This document shows, in pieces, positions 1 to 5,659 of a stretch of 64,000 nt of DNA (position 1 is its first letter; the number at the start of each line of letters is the position of its first letter). The stretch is taken from NCBI RefSeq assembly GCF_021531975.1, contig NZ_JAFBIY010000001.1, forward strand, positions 62,001 to 126,000. The letters run 5' to 3'. Below the pieces are notes generated by a model. That model saw only the letters and a list, made by a program, of their open reading frames with translations. It did no database searches and was not told the DNA's origin. A program made the position numbers and the translations under genes. Source of the stretch: Faecalicatena contorta. GTDB taxonomy: Bacteria > Bacillota > Clostridia > Lachnospirales > Lachnospiraceae.

Positions 1-333
1 AAGATCATAGTATCTATGGATGAAATTGCAACGAAGCTGAGAGATATTCTGGAGACAATTCAGAAAGATATGTACAACCGCGCAGAAGAGTTCTTGAATT
101 CTCACATTGACACAGCGGTAACTATGGAGGAAATGGAGAAGAAATTCAAAGACAACCGTGGATTCGTAAAAGCTTGCTGGTGTGGAGATCCAGAGTGTGA
201 AGGCGAAGTGAAGTATGTTACAGGTGGAGCCGCAACAAGATGTCTGATTGAAGATGAGGAAATGATTTCTGATAAATGTATTTGGTGCGGAAAACCGGCG
301 AAACATATGGCTTACTGGGGAAAATCTTATTAA
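1..333 (+). CDS. proS: Proline--tRNA ligase, C-terminal end (partial)
   Basis: The reading frame is open from the first base, so the gene begins outside the window. The visible 110 residues match the C-terminal zinc-binding domain of the archaeal/eukaryote-like (type 3) prolyl-tRNA synthetase. They contain the cysteine-rich signature CWCGDPECEGEVK, then the CIWCGKPA motif, and end in an aromatic tail (AYWGKSY), as is typical of this class where the last residues reach the active site. The enzyme charges tRNA-Pro in the cytoplasm. The stop is followed within 15 bases by a repeat hairpin (346-378) that may also end transcription. The call rests on the paired Cys motifs and the C-terminal tail. 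Confidence 0.85.
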   Translation, partial: KIIVSMDEIATKLRDILETIQKDMYNRAEEFLNSHIDTAVTMEEMEKKFKDNRGFVKACWCGDPECEGEVKYVTGGAATRCLIEDEEMISDKCIWCGKPAKHMAYWGKSY

Positions 334-345
334 ATCTCCTTGATC

Positions 346-420
346 GGGGACGGGGTTTTTTGAAAAAAACCCCGTCCCAAATTGAAATAGCCGTGTCCCT
401 CAATTTATATGCGGTGTCCC
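346..420. repeat. REP-like hairpin, left flank of transposase gene
   Basis: GGGACGGGGTTTTTT (347-361) pairs with AAAAAAACCCCGTCCC (363-378). It is followed by an AT-rich spacer and CCGTGTCCC (391-399), with a second close copy, GGTGTCCC, at 413-420. It belongs to the same family as the copies at 2638, 15629, 26921 and 28185. It could double as the proS terminator. Confidence 0.85.
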
Positions 421-440
421 TTTTGAAAGGAAGGGATTAC

Positions 441-1211
441 ATGCCAAGACGGGCGAGAAGGGAAAGCTCGACAGGTATATATCACGTGATGACTCGTGGA
501 TTGAATAAAATGCCTGTTTTTAAAGAGAAACGAGAAAAAACGAGATTCGTCAATCTGATTCGTGAGAATTTGTCAAAATATGATGTGGCAATATATGCAT
601 ATTGTATTATGCCAAATCATTTTCATTTATTAATCAAGGCTGATTTGCAAGAATTGGCATCATTTATGGCTAAAATCTTAGCTTCATTTGCACATTATTA
701 TAACTTCAAGCATTGTAGAGTAGGATATGTTTTTCAGGATCGGTTTAAAAGTCAATGTATAGAACAAGAGAATTATTTTTGGAATTGTTTTCGTTATATA
801 CATAGAAATCCATCAAAAAATGGAAGGTTAGAAGATTTGCTTAGGTATGAATATAGTAGCATGGCAGATTTATATTACAATAATAAATCAGATATTATCG
901 CAAAAGAATCCTTTGAAAAAATGAAAAAAAGATTTTATACAAGACAGGATTTTCTGGCATTTCATGATAAAGGAAGCTGGGATATATTTGAAGATGTTGA
1001 AGAAGATATAGAAGATAATAATTTTAGAATTGCAAATGAATTACTCACAGAATATCAATGGAAATACGACCTGTCGGATAAGGAAGTGTTGGAATATATT
1101 AAGACACGAAGAGAATATGAAAACGAGTTAATGAAAATACTTCAAGTATCGAAAAAGAAAGTACTACAAATAGAAGATGTTATCAGACAGAAACAAAGAG
1201 GGACAGGATAA
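441..1211 (+). CDS. REP-associated tyrosine transposase (Y1/HUH, IS200-like)
   Basis: A 256-residue protein of the RAYT (Y1_Tnp) family, single-strand DNA endonucleases related to IS200/IS605 TnpA that recognise and nick REP hairpins. It shows the N-terminal signature MPRRARRESSTGIYHVMTRG, the metal-binding HUH motif in MPNHFHLL (about residues 55-62), and the catalytic-tyrosine helix around NYFWNCFRYIHRNP (about residues 110-123). A charged C-terminal helical region of about 100 residues follows. The start at 441 is supported by a GAAAGGAAGGG ribosome site; an in-frame ATG upstream at 276 would run through proS and the repeat and was rejected. The gene is AT-rich compared with its neighbours and is flanked by inverted repeats, which fits mobility. 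It appears intact. Confidence 0.9.
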   Translation: MPRRARRESSTGIYHVMTRGLNKMPVFKEKREKTRFVNLIRENLSKYDVAIYAYCIMPNHFHLLIKADLQELASFMAKILASFAHYYNFKHCRVGYVFQDRFKSQCIEQENYFWNCFRYIHRNPSKNGRLEDLLRYEYSSMADLYYNNKSDIIAKESFEKMKKRFYTRQDFLAFHDKGSWDIFEDVEEDIEDNNFRIANELLTEYQWKYDLSDKEVLEYIKTRREYENELMKILQVSKKKVLQIEDVIRQKQRGTG

Positions 1212-1219
1212 AATGAAAA

Positions 1220-1276
1220 AGGGACACGGCTATTTCAATTTGGGACGGGGGAAATTGAAAAAAACCCCGTCCCCAT
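1220..1276. repeat. REP-like hairpin, right flank of transposase gene
   Basis: Bases 1220-1250 are the exact reverse complement of 370-400. Two nested pairings are possible: TTTCAATTT (1233-1241) with AAATTGAAA (1252-1260), and GGGACGGGG (1242-1250) with CCCCGTCCC (1264-1272). They interleave like a pseudoknot rather than nest as in the other copies. The segment also overlaps the promoter of cca. Confidence 0.8.
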
Positions 1277-1284
1277 GTTATAAT
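1255..1284 (+). promoter_or_regulatory. Probable sigma-A promoter of cca, built partly from the repeat
   Basis: TTGAAA (1255-1260), an 18-base spacer and a perfect TATAAT (1279-1284). The -35 box and most of the spacer lie inside the right flanking repeat of the transposase unit. Transcription would start near 1291, just ahead of the GGAGG at 1291-1295. Confidence 0.65.
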
Positions 1285-1303
1285 ATGAGTGGAGGAAATG
1301 ATT

Positions 1304-2629
1304 GTGAAGAATATAAAGATTGAACTGCCGTTAAAAGTTAATAAGATTATTACGACTCTGCAGCAAAACGGATATGAAGCTTACGCAGTAGGTGGGTGTG
1401 TGAGAGATTCTATTCTTGGGCGTGAGCCGGAGGACTGGGATATTACAACGTCTGCTATGCCGGAGGAGACGAAAGCATTGTTTCAGAAAACATTTGATAC
1501 AGGGATAGAGCATGGAACAGTTACGGTTTTGTTAGAAAAAGAAGGGTTTGAAGTTACAACTTATCGGATAGATGGGAAATATGAAGATAATCGTCACCCT
1601 CGCGAAGTAACGTTTACGCGCAGTCTGAAGGAAGACTTGTTGAGAAGAGATTTTACGATCAATGCCATGGCGTATAATGAAAAGGATGGGCTGGTAGATA
1701 TTTTTGGTGGCATCGATGACTTGCAAAAAGGAATGATATGCTGCGTTGGTAATGCCAGAGAAAGATTTTCTGAAGATGCGCTTCGTATTCTTAGAGGGAT
1801 ACGATTTGCGGCTCAGTTGGGATTTTCGATCGAAGAGGAGACGCGTCAGGGGATGAAGGAACTTGCGCCAACTCTACAGAATATCAGTGCAGAGAGAGTT
1901 CAGGTGGAGTTGATAAAGATGATTGTTTCGACCCGCCCGGAGCTTTTGCGAGATGCCTATGAGCTGGGAATTACGAAGCAGTTCCTGCCGGAATTTGACC
2001 GGCTGATGATGACTGAACAAGAGACTCCGCATCATATGTATAATGTGGGAGAGCATACACTTCAGGCAATGAGAAATATTCGGAGCGATAAGGTGCTGAG
2101 GCTTACAATGCTTTTGCATGATATGGGGAAACCGGCGTTAAAAACAATGGATGAAGCGGGTGTTGCACATTTTAAAAAGCATGCGGCTGAAAGCGAAAAA
2201 ATAGCAAAGCGTATATTGAAACGCCTGAAGTTTGATAATGATACTTTGAATAAAGTAACAAAACTGGTTTTTTATCATGATTATCGCATGCCGGCAACAC
2301 CGAAAAACGTACGTCGTGCCATGAATAAGATTGGTGAAGATTTATTCCCGTATTATATGGAGGTTCGCCGCGCGGATGTATTGGCACAAAGCATGTACAG
2401 AAGAGAGGAAAAGATACGTAACCTGGATGAAATAGAAGAAATATATAAGGAAATTGTCAGAAATAAAGAATGCGTTTCTTTGAGGAGCCTGGCGATAACG
2501 GGCAAAGATTTGATTGATGCCGGAATGGAGCCGGGCAAAGAAATTGGAGAAAAACTAAATGAGCTGCTGGAGCTGGTAATTGAGAATCCAGAGCTGAATA
2601 CAAAAGAAAAGTTAATGGAAAGAGTATAG
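1304..2629 (+). CDS. cca: CCA-adding tRNA nucleotidyltransferase
   Basis: A 441-residue class II nucleotidyltransferase that builds or repairs the 3' CCA end of tRNAs. The N-terminal head has the GG-(x)n-DxD signature (AVGGCVRDSILG then EDWDIT), then RRDFTINAMAYN and the neck motif RILRGIRFAAQLGF. A C-terminal HD domain carries LLHDMGKP (about residue 270), as in clostridial/bacillar enzymes. GGAGG at 1291-1295 is 8 bases from GTG 1304 but only 2 from ATG 1298 and overlaps GTG 1289. The TATAAT at 1279 also makes 1289 too early, so GTG 1304 is preferred. It is probably monocistronic, ending before the repeat at 2638. Confidence 0.93.
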   Translation: MKNIKIELPLKVNKIITTLQQNGYEAYAVGGCVRDSILGREPEDWDITTSAMPEETKALFQKTFDTGIEHGTVTVLLEKEGFEVTTYRIDGKYEDNRHPREVTFTRSLKEDLLRRDFTINAMAYNEKDGLVDIFGGIDDLQKGMICCVGNARERFSEDALRILRGIRFAAQLGFSIEEETRQGMKELAPTLQNISAERVQVELIKMIVSTRPELLRDAYELGITKQFLPEFDRLMMTEQETPHHMYNVGEHTLQAMRNIRSDKVLRLTMLLHDMGKPALKTMDEAGVAHFKKHAAESEKIAKRILKRLKFDNDTLNKVTKLVFYHDYRMPATPKNVRRAMNKIGEDLFPYYMEVRRADVLAQSMYRREEKIRNLDEIEEIYKEIVRNKECVSLRSLAITGKDLIDAGMEPGKEIGEKLNELLELVIENPELNTKEKLMERV

Positions 2630-2637
2630 CCGTTGAA

Positions 2638-2701
2638 AGGGACACGGCAAAATGCAATCGGGGACGGGGTTTTTTCGAAAAAACCCCGTCCCCGATTGCA
2701 T
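2638..2701. repeat. REP-like hairpin, perfect 50-bp palindrome
   Basis: GGGACACGG (2639-2647) is followed by a perfect palindrome at 2652-2701. Its centre is the shared T6-CG-A6 with GGGGACGGGG / CCCCGTCCCC arms. Its outer 8 bases, ATGCAATC / GATTGCAT, are private to this locus and still fully complementary. It lies between cca and the CotS-like gene and could act as a terminator on either strand. Confidence 0.9.
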
Positions 2702-2757
2702 ATTTCCCCTTCTCACCACATACGATAGAGAGAATATGTAAAGTGCAGGGGATTGTT

Positions 2758-3759
2758 ATGCAGGAATATGAGCGAGACAGTGTGCTGGAACAGTATGATA
2801 TAACGATAAACAGCACCCGCAAGATCAGGGGTGCTATTTTATGCGATACGGACAGGGGACCGCTTCTTTTGAAGGAGGCAGATGTTTCCGAGGGAAAGAC
2901 CTCTGCGCTGTGTGAGCTTTATGAATATTTGGAAGAGCAGGGGAGTATAGCCACGGATTGTCCGGTAAAAAACAGAGATGGGGAATATATCAGTGTCAGT
3001 GAAGACGGAGTGAGATATATGATGAAAAAGTGGTACGCCGGCAGGGAATGTGACATTCGTAAGCCGGCGGAGCTTTTGAAATCGGCAGGAAATCTTGCTT
3101 CACTTCATATTATATTGCAGAAGGAGCTGCCACATGAGCTGCCTCCCGGGACGCATTTGAAGGAAGACTATATGCGCCACAACAGGGAACTTAGAAAGGT
3201 GCGTAAGTTTGTACGGGGAGTGTCACCGAAGGGAGAGTTCGAGTTTTCATTTTTGAAGTGCTTTGAACAGATGTATGAATGGGCAGATGCTGCCGTTCAG
3301 GAACTGGAAAGTTCTTCCTATGACCATCTGTACCGGGAAAGTATTGACCATTTTCATATGACTCATGGAGAATATAATTATCACAATATTGTAATGAGGC
3401 AGGGGGCTTTGGCAGAAATTGTGGCAATTACAGGATTTGAAAAGTGCCGACGCGACGTGCAGGTGGAAGATCTGTATTATTTTCTCAGAAAAGTAATGGA
3501 AAAAAATGGATGGAAGGAGCGGCTTGGCGATAACATGCTGAATGCATATTCTGCAATCCGTCCGATGTCAGAGGAGGAATTAGAATATATTAAGAACCGG
3601 CTGATCTATCCAGAAAAATTCTGGAAAATTGCGAATTCTTATTATCGTTCGAATAAAGCATGGATGCCTGTCAAGAATACGGAAAAGCTAAATATAGCTA
3701 TTCATCAGACAAAAGAAAAGAAAAGGTTTCTGGAGAATATTTTTTCTTTCCATATGTAG
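2758..3759 (+). CDS. CotS-family spore coat protein (aminoglycoside-phosphotransferase fold)
   Basis: About 333 residues resembling the CotS/YsxE/CotI group of spore coat proteins, which keep a small-molecule-kinase fold. The N-lobe has a lysine in LLLKEAD, and the C-lobe has the loop THGEYNYHNIVM, where a catalytic kinase would have HGDxxxxN. The loop keeps His and Asn but has Glu instead of the catalytic Asp, and the later DFG-like position reads ITGFEKC, so activity is doubtful. ATG 2758 is preferred over GTG 2743 because AGGGG at 2747-2751 is correctly spaced only for 2758. A forespore or mother-cell coat role is inferred from the family. The gene is isolated between a repeat and hup. Confidence 0.75.
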   Translation: MQEYERDSVLEQYDITINSTRKIRGAILCDTDRGPLLLKEADVSEGKTSALCELYEYLEEQGSIATDCPVKNRDGEYISVSEDGVRYMMKKWYAGRECDIRKPAELLKSAGNLASLHIILQKELPHELPPGTHLKEDYMRHNRELRKVRKFVRGVSPKGEFEFSFLKCFEQMYEWADAAVQELESSSYDHLYRESIDHFHMTHGEYNYHNIVMRQGALAEIVAITGFEKCRRDVQVEDLYYFLRKVMEKNGWKERLGDNMLNAYSAIRPMSEEELEYIKNRLIYPEKFWKIANSYYRSNKAWMPVKNTEKLNIAIHQTKEKKRFLENIFSFHM

Positions 3760-3860
3760 TCATTTGAAATGGATTGGGAAATGGATTGTAATCGTATTTG
3801 GCGATATGATAAAGGCGGTTGGTGAAAAGCCTTAAATATGGGGGAAATCGCCAGTTTGGC
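3760..3860. other. Intergenic stretch with nested inverted repeats before hup
   Basis: About 100 bases without a gene. TTGGCGAT near 3800 pairs with ATCGCCAG near 3847. Inside, AAGGC and GCCTT form a second stem. No T-run follows, so a leader or protein-binding site is as likely as a terminator. The -35 box of hup begins immediately after it. Confidence 0.4.
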
Positions 3861-3889
3861 TTGACAAAGACTATAAAAAACGGTATAAC
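3861..3889 (+). promoter_or_regulatory. Strong sigma-A promoter of hup
   Basis: A consensus TTGACA (3861-3866), a 17-base spacer and TATAAC (3884-3889). This near-perfect match fits the abundant product expected from hup. Confidence 0.85.
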
Positions 3890-3939
3890 AATAACTAAGG
3901 GCGCGATAGTCTATTTAAACAAGAGGAGGAAGTTTATCC

Positions 3940-4212
3940 ATGAACAAAACAGAGTTAGTAGCAGCTATTGCTGACAAGGCAGAACTGTCCAAAAAAGATT
4001 CCGAAAAAGCATTAAAAGCTTTTGTTGATGTTGTTACAGATGAACTTAAGAAAGGACGTAAAATTCAGTTAGTTGGATTTGGTACTTTTGAAGTAACAGA
4101 AAGAGCAGCAAGAGAAGGAAGAAATCCACAGACAGGAAAGACAATGAAGATTGAAGCTTGCAAGGCTCCAAGATTTAAAGCTGGAAAAGCATTAAAGGAT
4201 GCAGTTAAATAA
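3940..4212 (+). CDS. hup: HU-type nucleoid DNA-binding protein
   Basis: A 90-residue histone-like protein that bends DNA and compacts the nucleoid as a dimer. It begins MNKTELVAAIADKAELSKKD, the standard HU N-terminal helices. The conserved DNA-binding beta arm is GRNPQTGKTMKI followed by APRFKAGKALKDAVK. Length and sequence are typical. It has its own strong promoter (3861), an AAGAGGAGG ribosome site at 3921-3929, and a terminator at 4239-4266, so it is probably expressed alone and at high level ahead of the rqcP-divIC group. Confidence 0.96.
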   Translation: MNKTELVAAIADKAELSKKDSEKALKAFVDVVTDELKKGRKIQLVGFGTFEVTERAAREGRNPQTGKTMKIEACKAPRFKAGKALKDAVK

Positions 4213-4238
4213 TTCATTTAAATACAGCAGCAGTAAGG

Positions 4239-4266
4239 CAGAGAGCAGGCGTGCTCTCTGTTTTTT
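4239..4266 (+). terminator. Intrinsic terminator after hup
   Basis: The stem CAGAGAGCA / TGCTCTCTG with a 4-base loop is followed directly by TTTTTT (4261-4266). Confidence 0.9.
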
Positions 4267-4289
4267 CAATTATTGGGAAAGGAAGTAAT

Positions 4290-4529
4290 ATGAGATTAGA
4301 TAAGTTTCTTAAGGTGTCCCGTCTGATCAAGAGAAGAACCGTTGCAAATGAGGCATGTGACGCAGGACGTGTACTTGTGAATGGTAAGGTGGCAAAGGCA
4401 TCTGTGAAAGTAAAGACCGGAGATATCATTGAGATACAGTTCGGTACAAAATCTGTCAAAGTTGAAGTTCTTGATATTCAGGAGACAACAAAGAAAGAGG
4501 AAGCAAAAGACTTGTTTAAATATTTGTAA
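4290..4529 (+). CDS. rqcP: RqcP/YabO S4-domain RNA-binding protein
   Basis: A 79-residue protein consisting almost entirely of an S4 RNA-binding fold: MRLDKFLKVSRLIKRRTVA, then RVLVNGKVAKASVKVKTGD. It matches Bacillus YabO, now RqcP, which acts with RqcH in poly-alanine tailing on stalled 50S subunits. Its place directly before yabP-yabQ-divIC is the same as in Bacillus and supports the assignment over the heat-shock Hsp15 paralogue. The start at 4290 has GGAAAGGAAG just upstream. Transcription must either read through the hup terminator or start within the short gap. Confidence 0.9.
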   Translation: MRLDKFLKVSRLIKRRTVANEACDAGRVLVNGKVAKASVKVKTGDIIEIQFGTKSVKVEVLDIQETTKKEEAKDLFKYL

Positions 4530-4538
4530 TAAAAGCGA

Positions 4539-4571
4539 ACAACCTTTCATATGATTATTAAGAAAGGTTGT
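4539..4571 (+). promoter_or_regulatory. Hairpin sequestering the yabP ribosome binding site
   Basis: ACAACCTTTC (4539-4548) is perfectly complementary to GAAAGGTTGT (4562-4571), with a 13-base loop. The right arm contains the only Shine-Dalgarno sequence of yabP (AGAAAGG). A weak sigma-E-like pattern, ATA (4529-4531), 16 bases, CATATGAT (4548-4555), overlaps the loop. If transcription starts there, the left arm is missing and the site is free. Confidence 0.5.
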
Positions 4572-4572
4572 G

Positions 4573-4863
4573 ATGCGCATGGAAGAGAGAACCATACAAA
4601 AAGGGCATAAGCTGGTAGTCAATAACCGGAAAACGAGTCTGGTAACAGGAGTGATCGATGTATTGTCCTTTGATCTGAATGAAATATTGCTGGAAACAGA
4701 GCAGGGAATGCTGATGGTAAAGGGAACGGATCTCCATGTGAACCGCTTGAGTCTTGAGAAGGGTGAAGTTGATCTGTCCGGGAATATAGACAGCATTGCA
4801 TACTCGGAGACAAATGTTGGGAACAGGCAGGGGGAGAATCTGTTTTCCCGTTTGTTCAGGTAA
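4573..4863 (+). CDS. yabP: Sporulation protein YabP
   Basis: About 96 residues of the YabP/YqfC family. YabP is expressed in the mother cell under sigma-E in Bacillus and is linked to spore cortex/coat assembly. Diagnostic stretches are HKLVVNNRKTSLVTGVIDV and MLMVKGTDLHVNRLSLEKGE. Its position between rqcP and yabQ confirms identity. Possible starts are GTG 4570, ATG 4573 and ATG 4579; ATG 4573 has the best distance from AGAAAGG. The ribosome site is enclosed in a hairpin (4539-4571). No membrane segment is seen. Confidence 0.9.
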   Translation: MRMEERTIQKGHKLVVNNRKTSLVTGVIDVLSFDLNEILLETEQGMLMVKGTDLHVNRLSLEKGEVDLSGNIDSIAYSETNVGNRQGENLFSRLFR

Positions 4864-4869
4864 GTGCCT

Positions 4870-5181
4870 ATGCCGGGAATAGAGAAGGAAGCGATCATAT
4901 TTGTTGCTGCGGTGCTCACTGGAGCGGTGCTTAGGCTTTCTTACGAGTGCCTGACATGTCTGAGACAGATCATAAAGCACAGCCTGCCGGTGGTGAATGT
5001 GGAAGATCTTTTATTTTGGATTGGAGCGGCTGTTTATTTGTTTGTGCAAATTTACCAAACAAGTAATGGTGGTATACGCTGGTATTTTATACTAGGTGTT
5101 GTGGTTGGCGCGGTTTTGATGAGTGGTTTTATCCGAAAAACCCGAAATTTGTGCAAAAAAATCTACGATAGAACCAGTTGA
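4870..5181 (+). CDS. yabQ: Spore cortex protein YabQ
   Basis: About 103 residues of an integral membrane protein with three hydrophobic stretches (around residues 6-22, 43-62 and 70-90), matching YabQ, which is required for spore cortex formation. Start candidates are GTG 4864 and ATG 4870. The upstream AGG at 4858-4860 is better spaced for ATG 4870, and the gene sits only a few bases after yabP, so translation is probably coupled. A new promoter for divIC starts at its 3' end. Confidence 0.85.
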   Translation: MPGIEKEAIIFVAAVLTGAVLRLSYECLTCLRQIIKHSLPVVNVEDLLFWIGAAVYLFVQIYQTSNGGIRWYFILGVVVGAVLMSGFIRKTRNLCKKIYDRTS

Positions 5182-5206
5182 TAAAATGCGGGGAAAAATG
5201 TAATAT
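5178..5206 (+). promoter_or_regulatory. Sigma-A promoter of divIC
   Basis: TTGATA (5178-5183), 17 bases, TAATAT (5201-5206). The -35 box overlaps the stop codon of yabQ. This would let the vegetative division gene be expressed independently of the sporulation genes upstream. Confidence 0.65.
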
Positions 5207-5263
5207 AATATTATATTGGGTGAGTATAATCGGTGTGGAAACCGAAGATAGGGTGAGTAAAAA

Positions 5264-5566
5264 GTGGCAAGAAAAAAGAAGAAAAAGCGTATGAATCCGC
5301 ATAAGAGAAGTATGTTGGCGGTTAGTTTTGTACTCGTGCTCCTGCTTGTGGTCGTATCGGTAAATAGTATTACGTTACGTGCGAAGGATAAAGCATATCA
5401 GGCGCAGGAGGCAGAGCTTGAAAGGCAGATCGAAGAGGAGAAGGAAAGGTCTTCGGAGATTGATGAGCTGGAAAAATATGTAGGCACAGATGAGTACATA
5501 GAAGAAGTGGCAAAAGAAAAACTGGGCCTGGTAAATGAAAATGAGATTATTTTTAAGGCAAAGTAA
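5264..5566 (+). CDS. divIC: Septum formation initiator DivIC/FtsB
   Basis: A 100-residue bitopic membrane protein. It has a very basic cytoplasmic N-terminus (VARKKKKKRMNPHKR), one transmembrane helix (about residues 17-35), then an extracellular coiled coil (about 40-70) ending in the family motif VAKEKLGLVNENEIIF. DivIC/FtsB works with FtsL and DivIB/FtsQ in the divisome to activate septal wall synthesis. The start is GTG 5264, with GGGTGAG upstream. Unlike Bacillus, no S1-domain gene (yabR) stands between it and spoIIE. A terminator follows at 5581. Confidence 0.92.
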   Translation: MARKKKKKRMNPHKRSMLAVSFVLVLLLVVVSVNSITLRAKDKAYQAQEAELERQIEEEKERSSEIDELEKYVGTDEYIEEVAKEKLGLVNENEIIFKAK

Positions 5567-5580
5567 TGAAACAGATGATG

Positions 5581-5614
5581 AAGCTTTGGGCAGAAACAGC
5601 CCGAAGCTTTTTTT
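5581..5614 (+). terminator. Intrinsic terminator after divIC
   Basis: The stem AAGCTTTGGGC / GCCCGAAGCTT (one G-U pair) with a 7-base loop is followed by TTTTTT. Confidence 0.9.
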
Positions 5615-5659
5615 GACTTATAGGAAACTTTGTTTTCCGGTGGAAAGGGGAGTATTTGT

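Larger units (their letters stand above)
343..1276 (+). mobile_element. REP-associated Y1 transposase unit (RAYT with flanking inverted repeats)
   Basis: A single transposase gene (441-1211) sits between two copies of the window's hairpin repeat in opposite orientation. Bases 370-400 are the exact reverse complement of 1220-1250 (31 bp), including the 9-mer CCGTGTCCC / GGGACACGG. Left of 370 is a hairpin with arms GGGACGGGG and CCCCGTCCC (347-378). Right of 1250 is a rearranged hairpin ending CCCCGTCCCC at 1265-1274. This layout, one HUH/Y1 gene with cognate palindromes on both sides, is the known layout of RAYT/REP units. The unit lies neatly between proS and cca and disrupts neither. Confidence 0.8.

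Noticed and set aside
276-440. Longer N-terminus for the transposase starting at ATG 276
   Set aside because: It would overlap the proS 3' end and translate through the hairpin repeat; the family N-terminus and a ribosome site occur at 441.
2638-2701. Simple intrinsic terminator only
   Set aside because: Terminator function is possible, but the same core with a flanking 9-mer recurs at several unrelated loci beside a RAYT gene, which a set of independent terminators would not explain.
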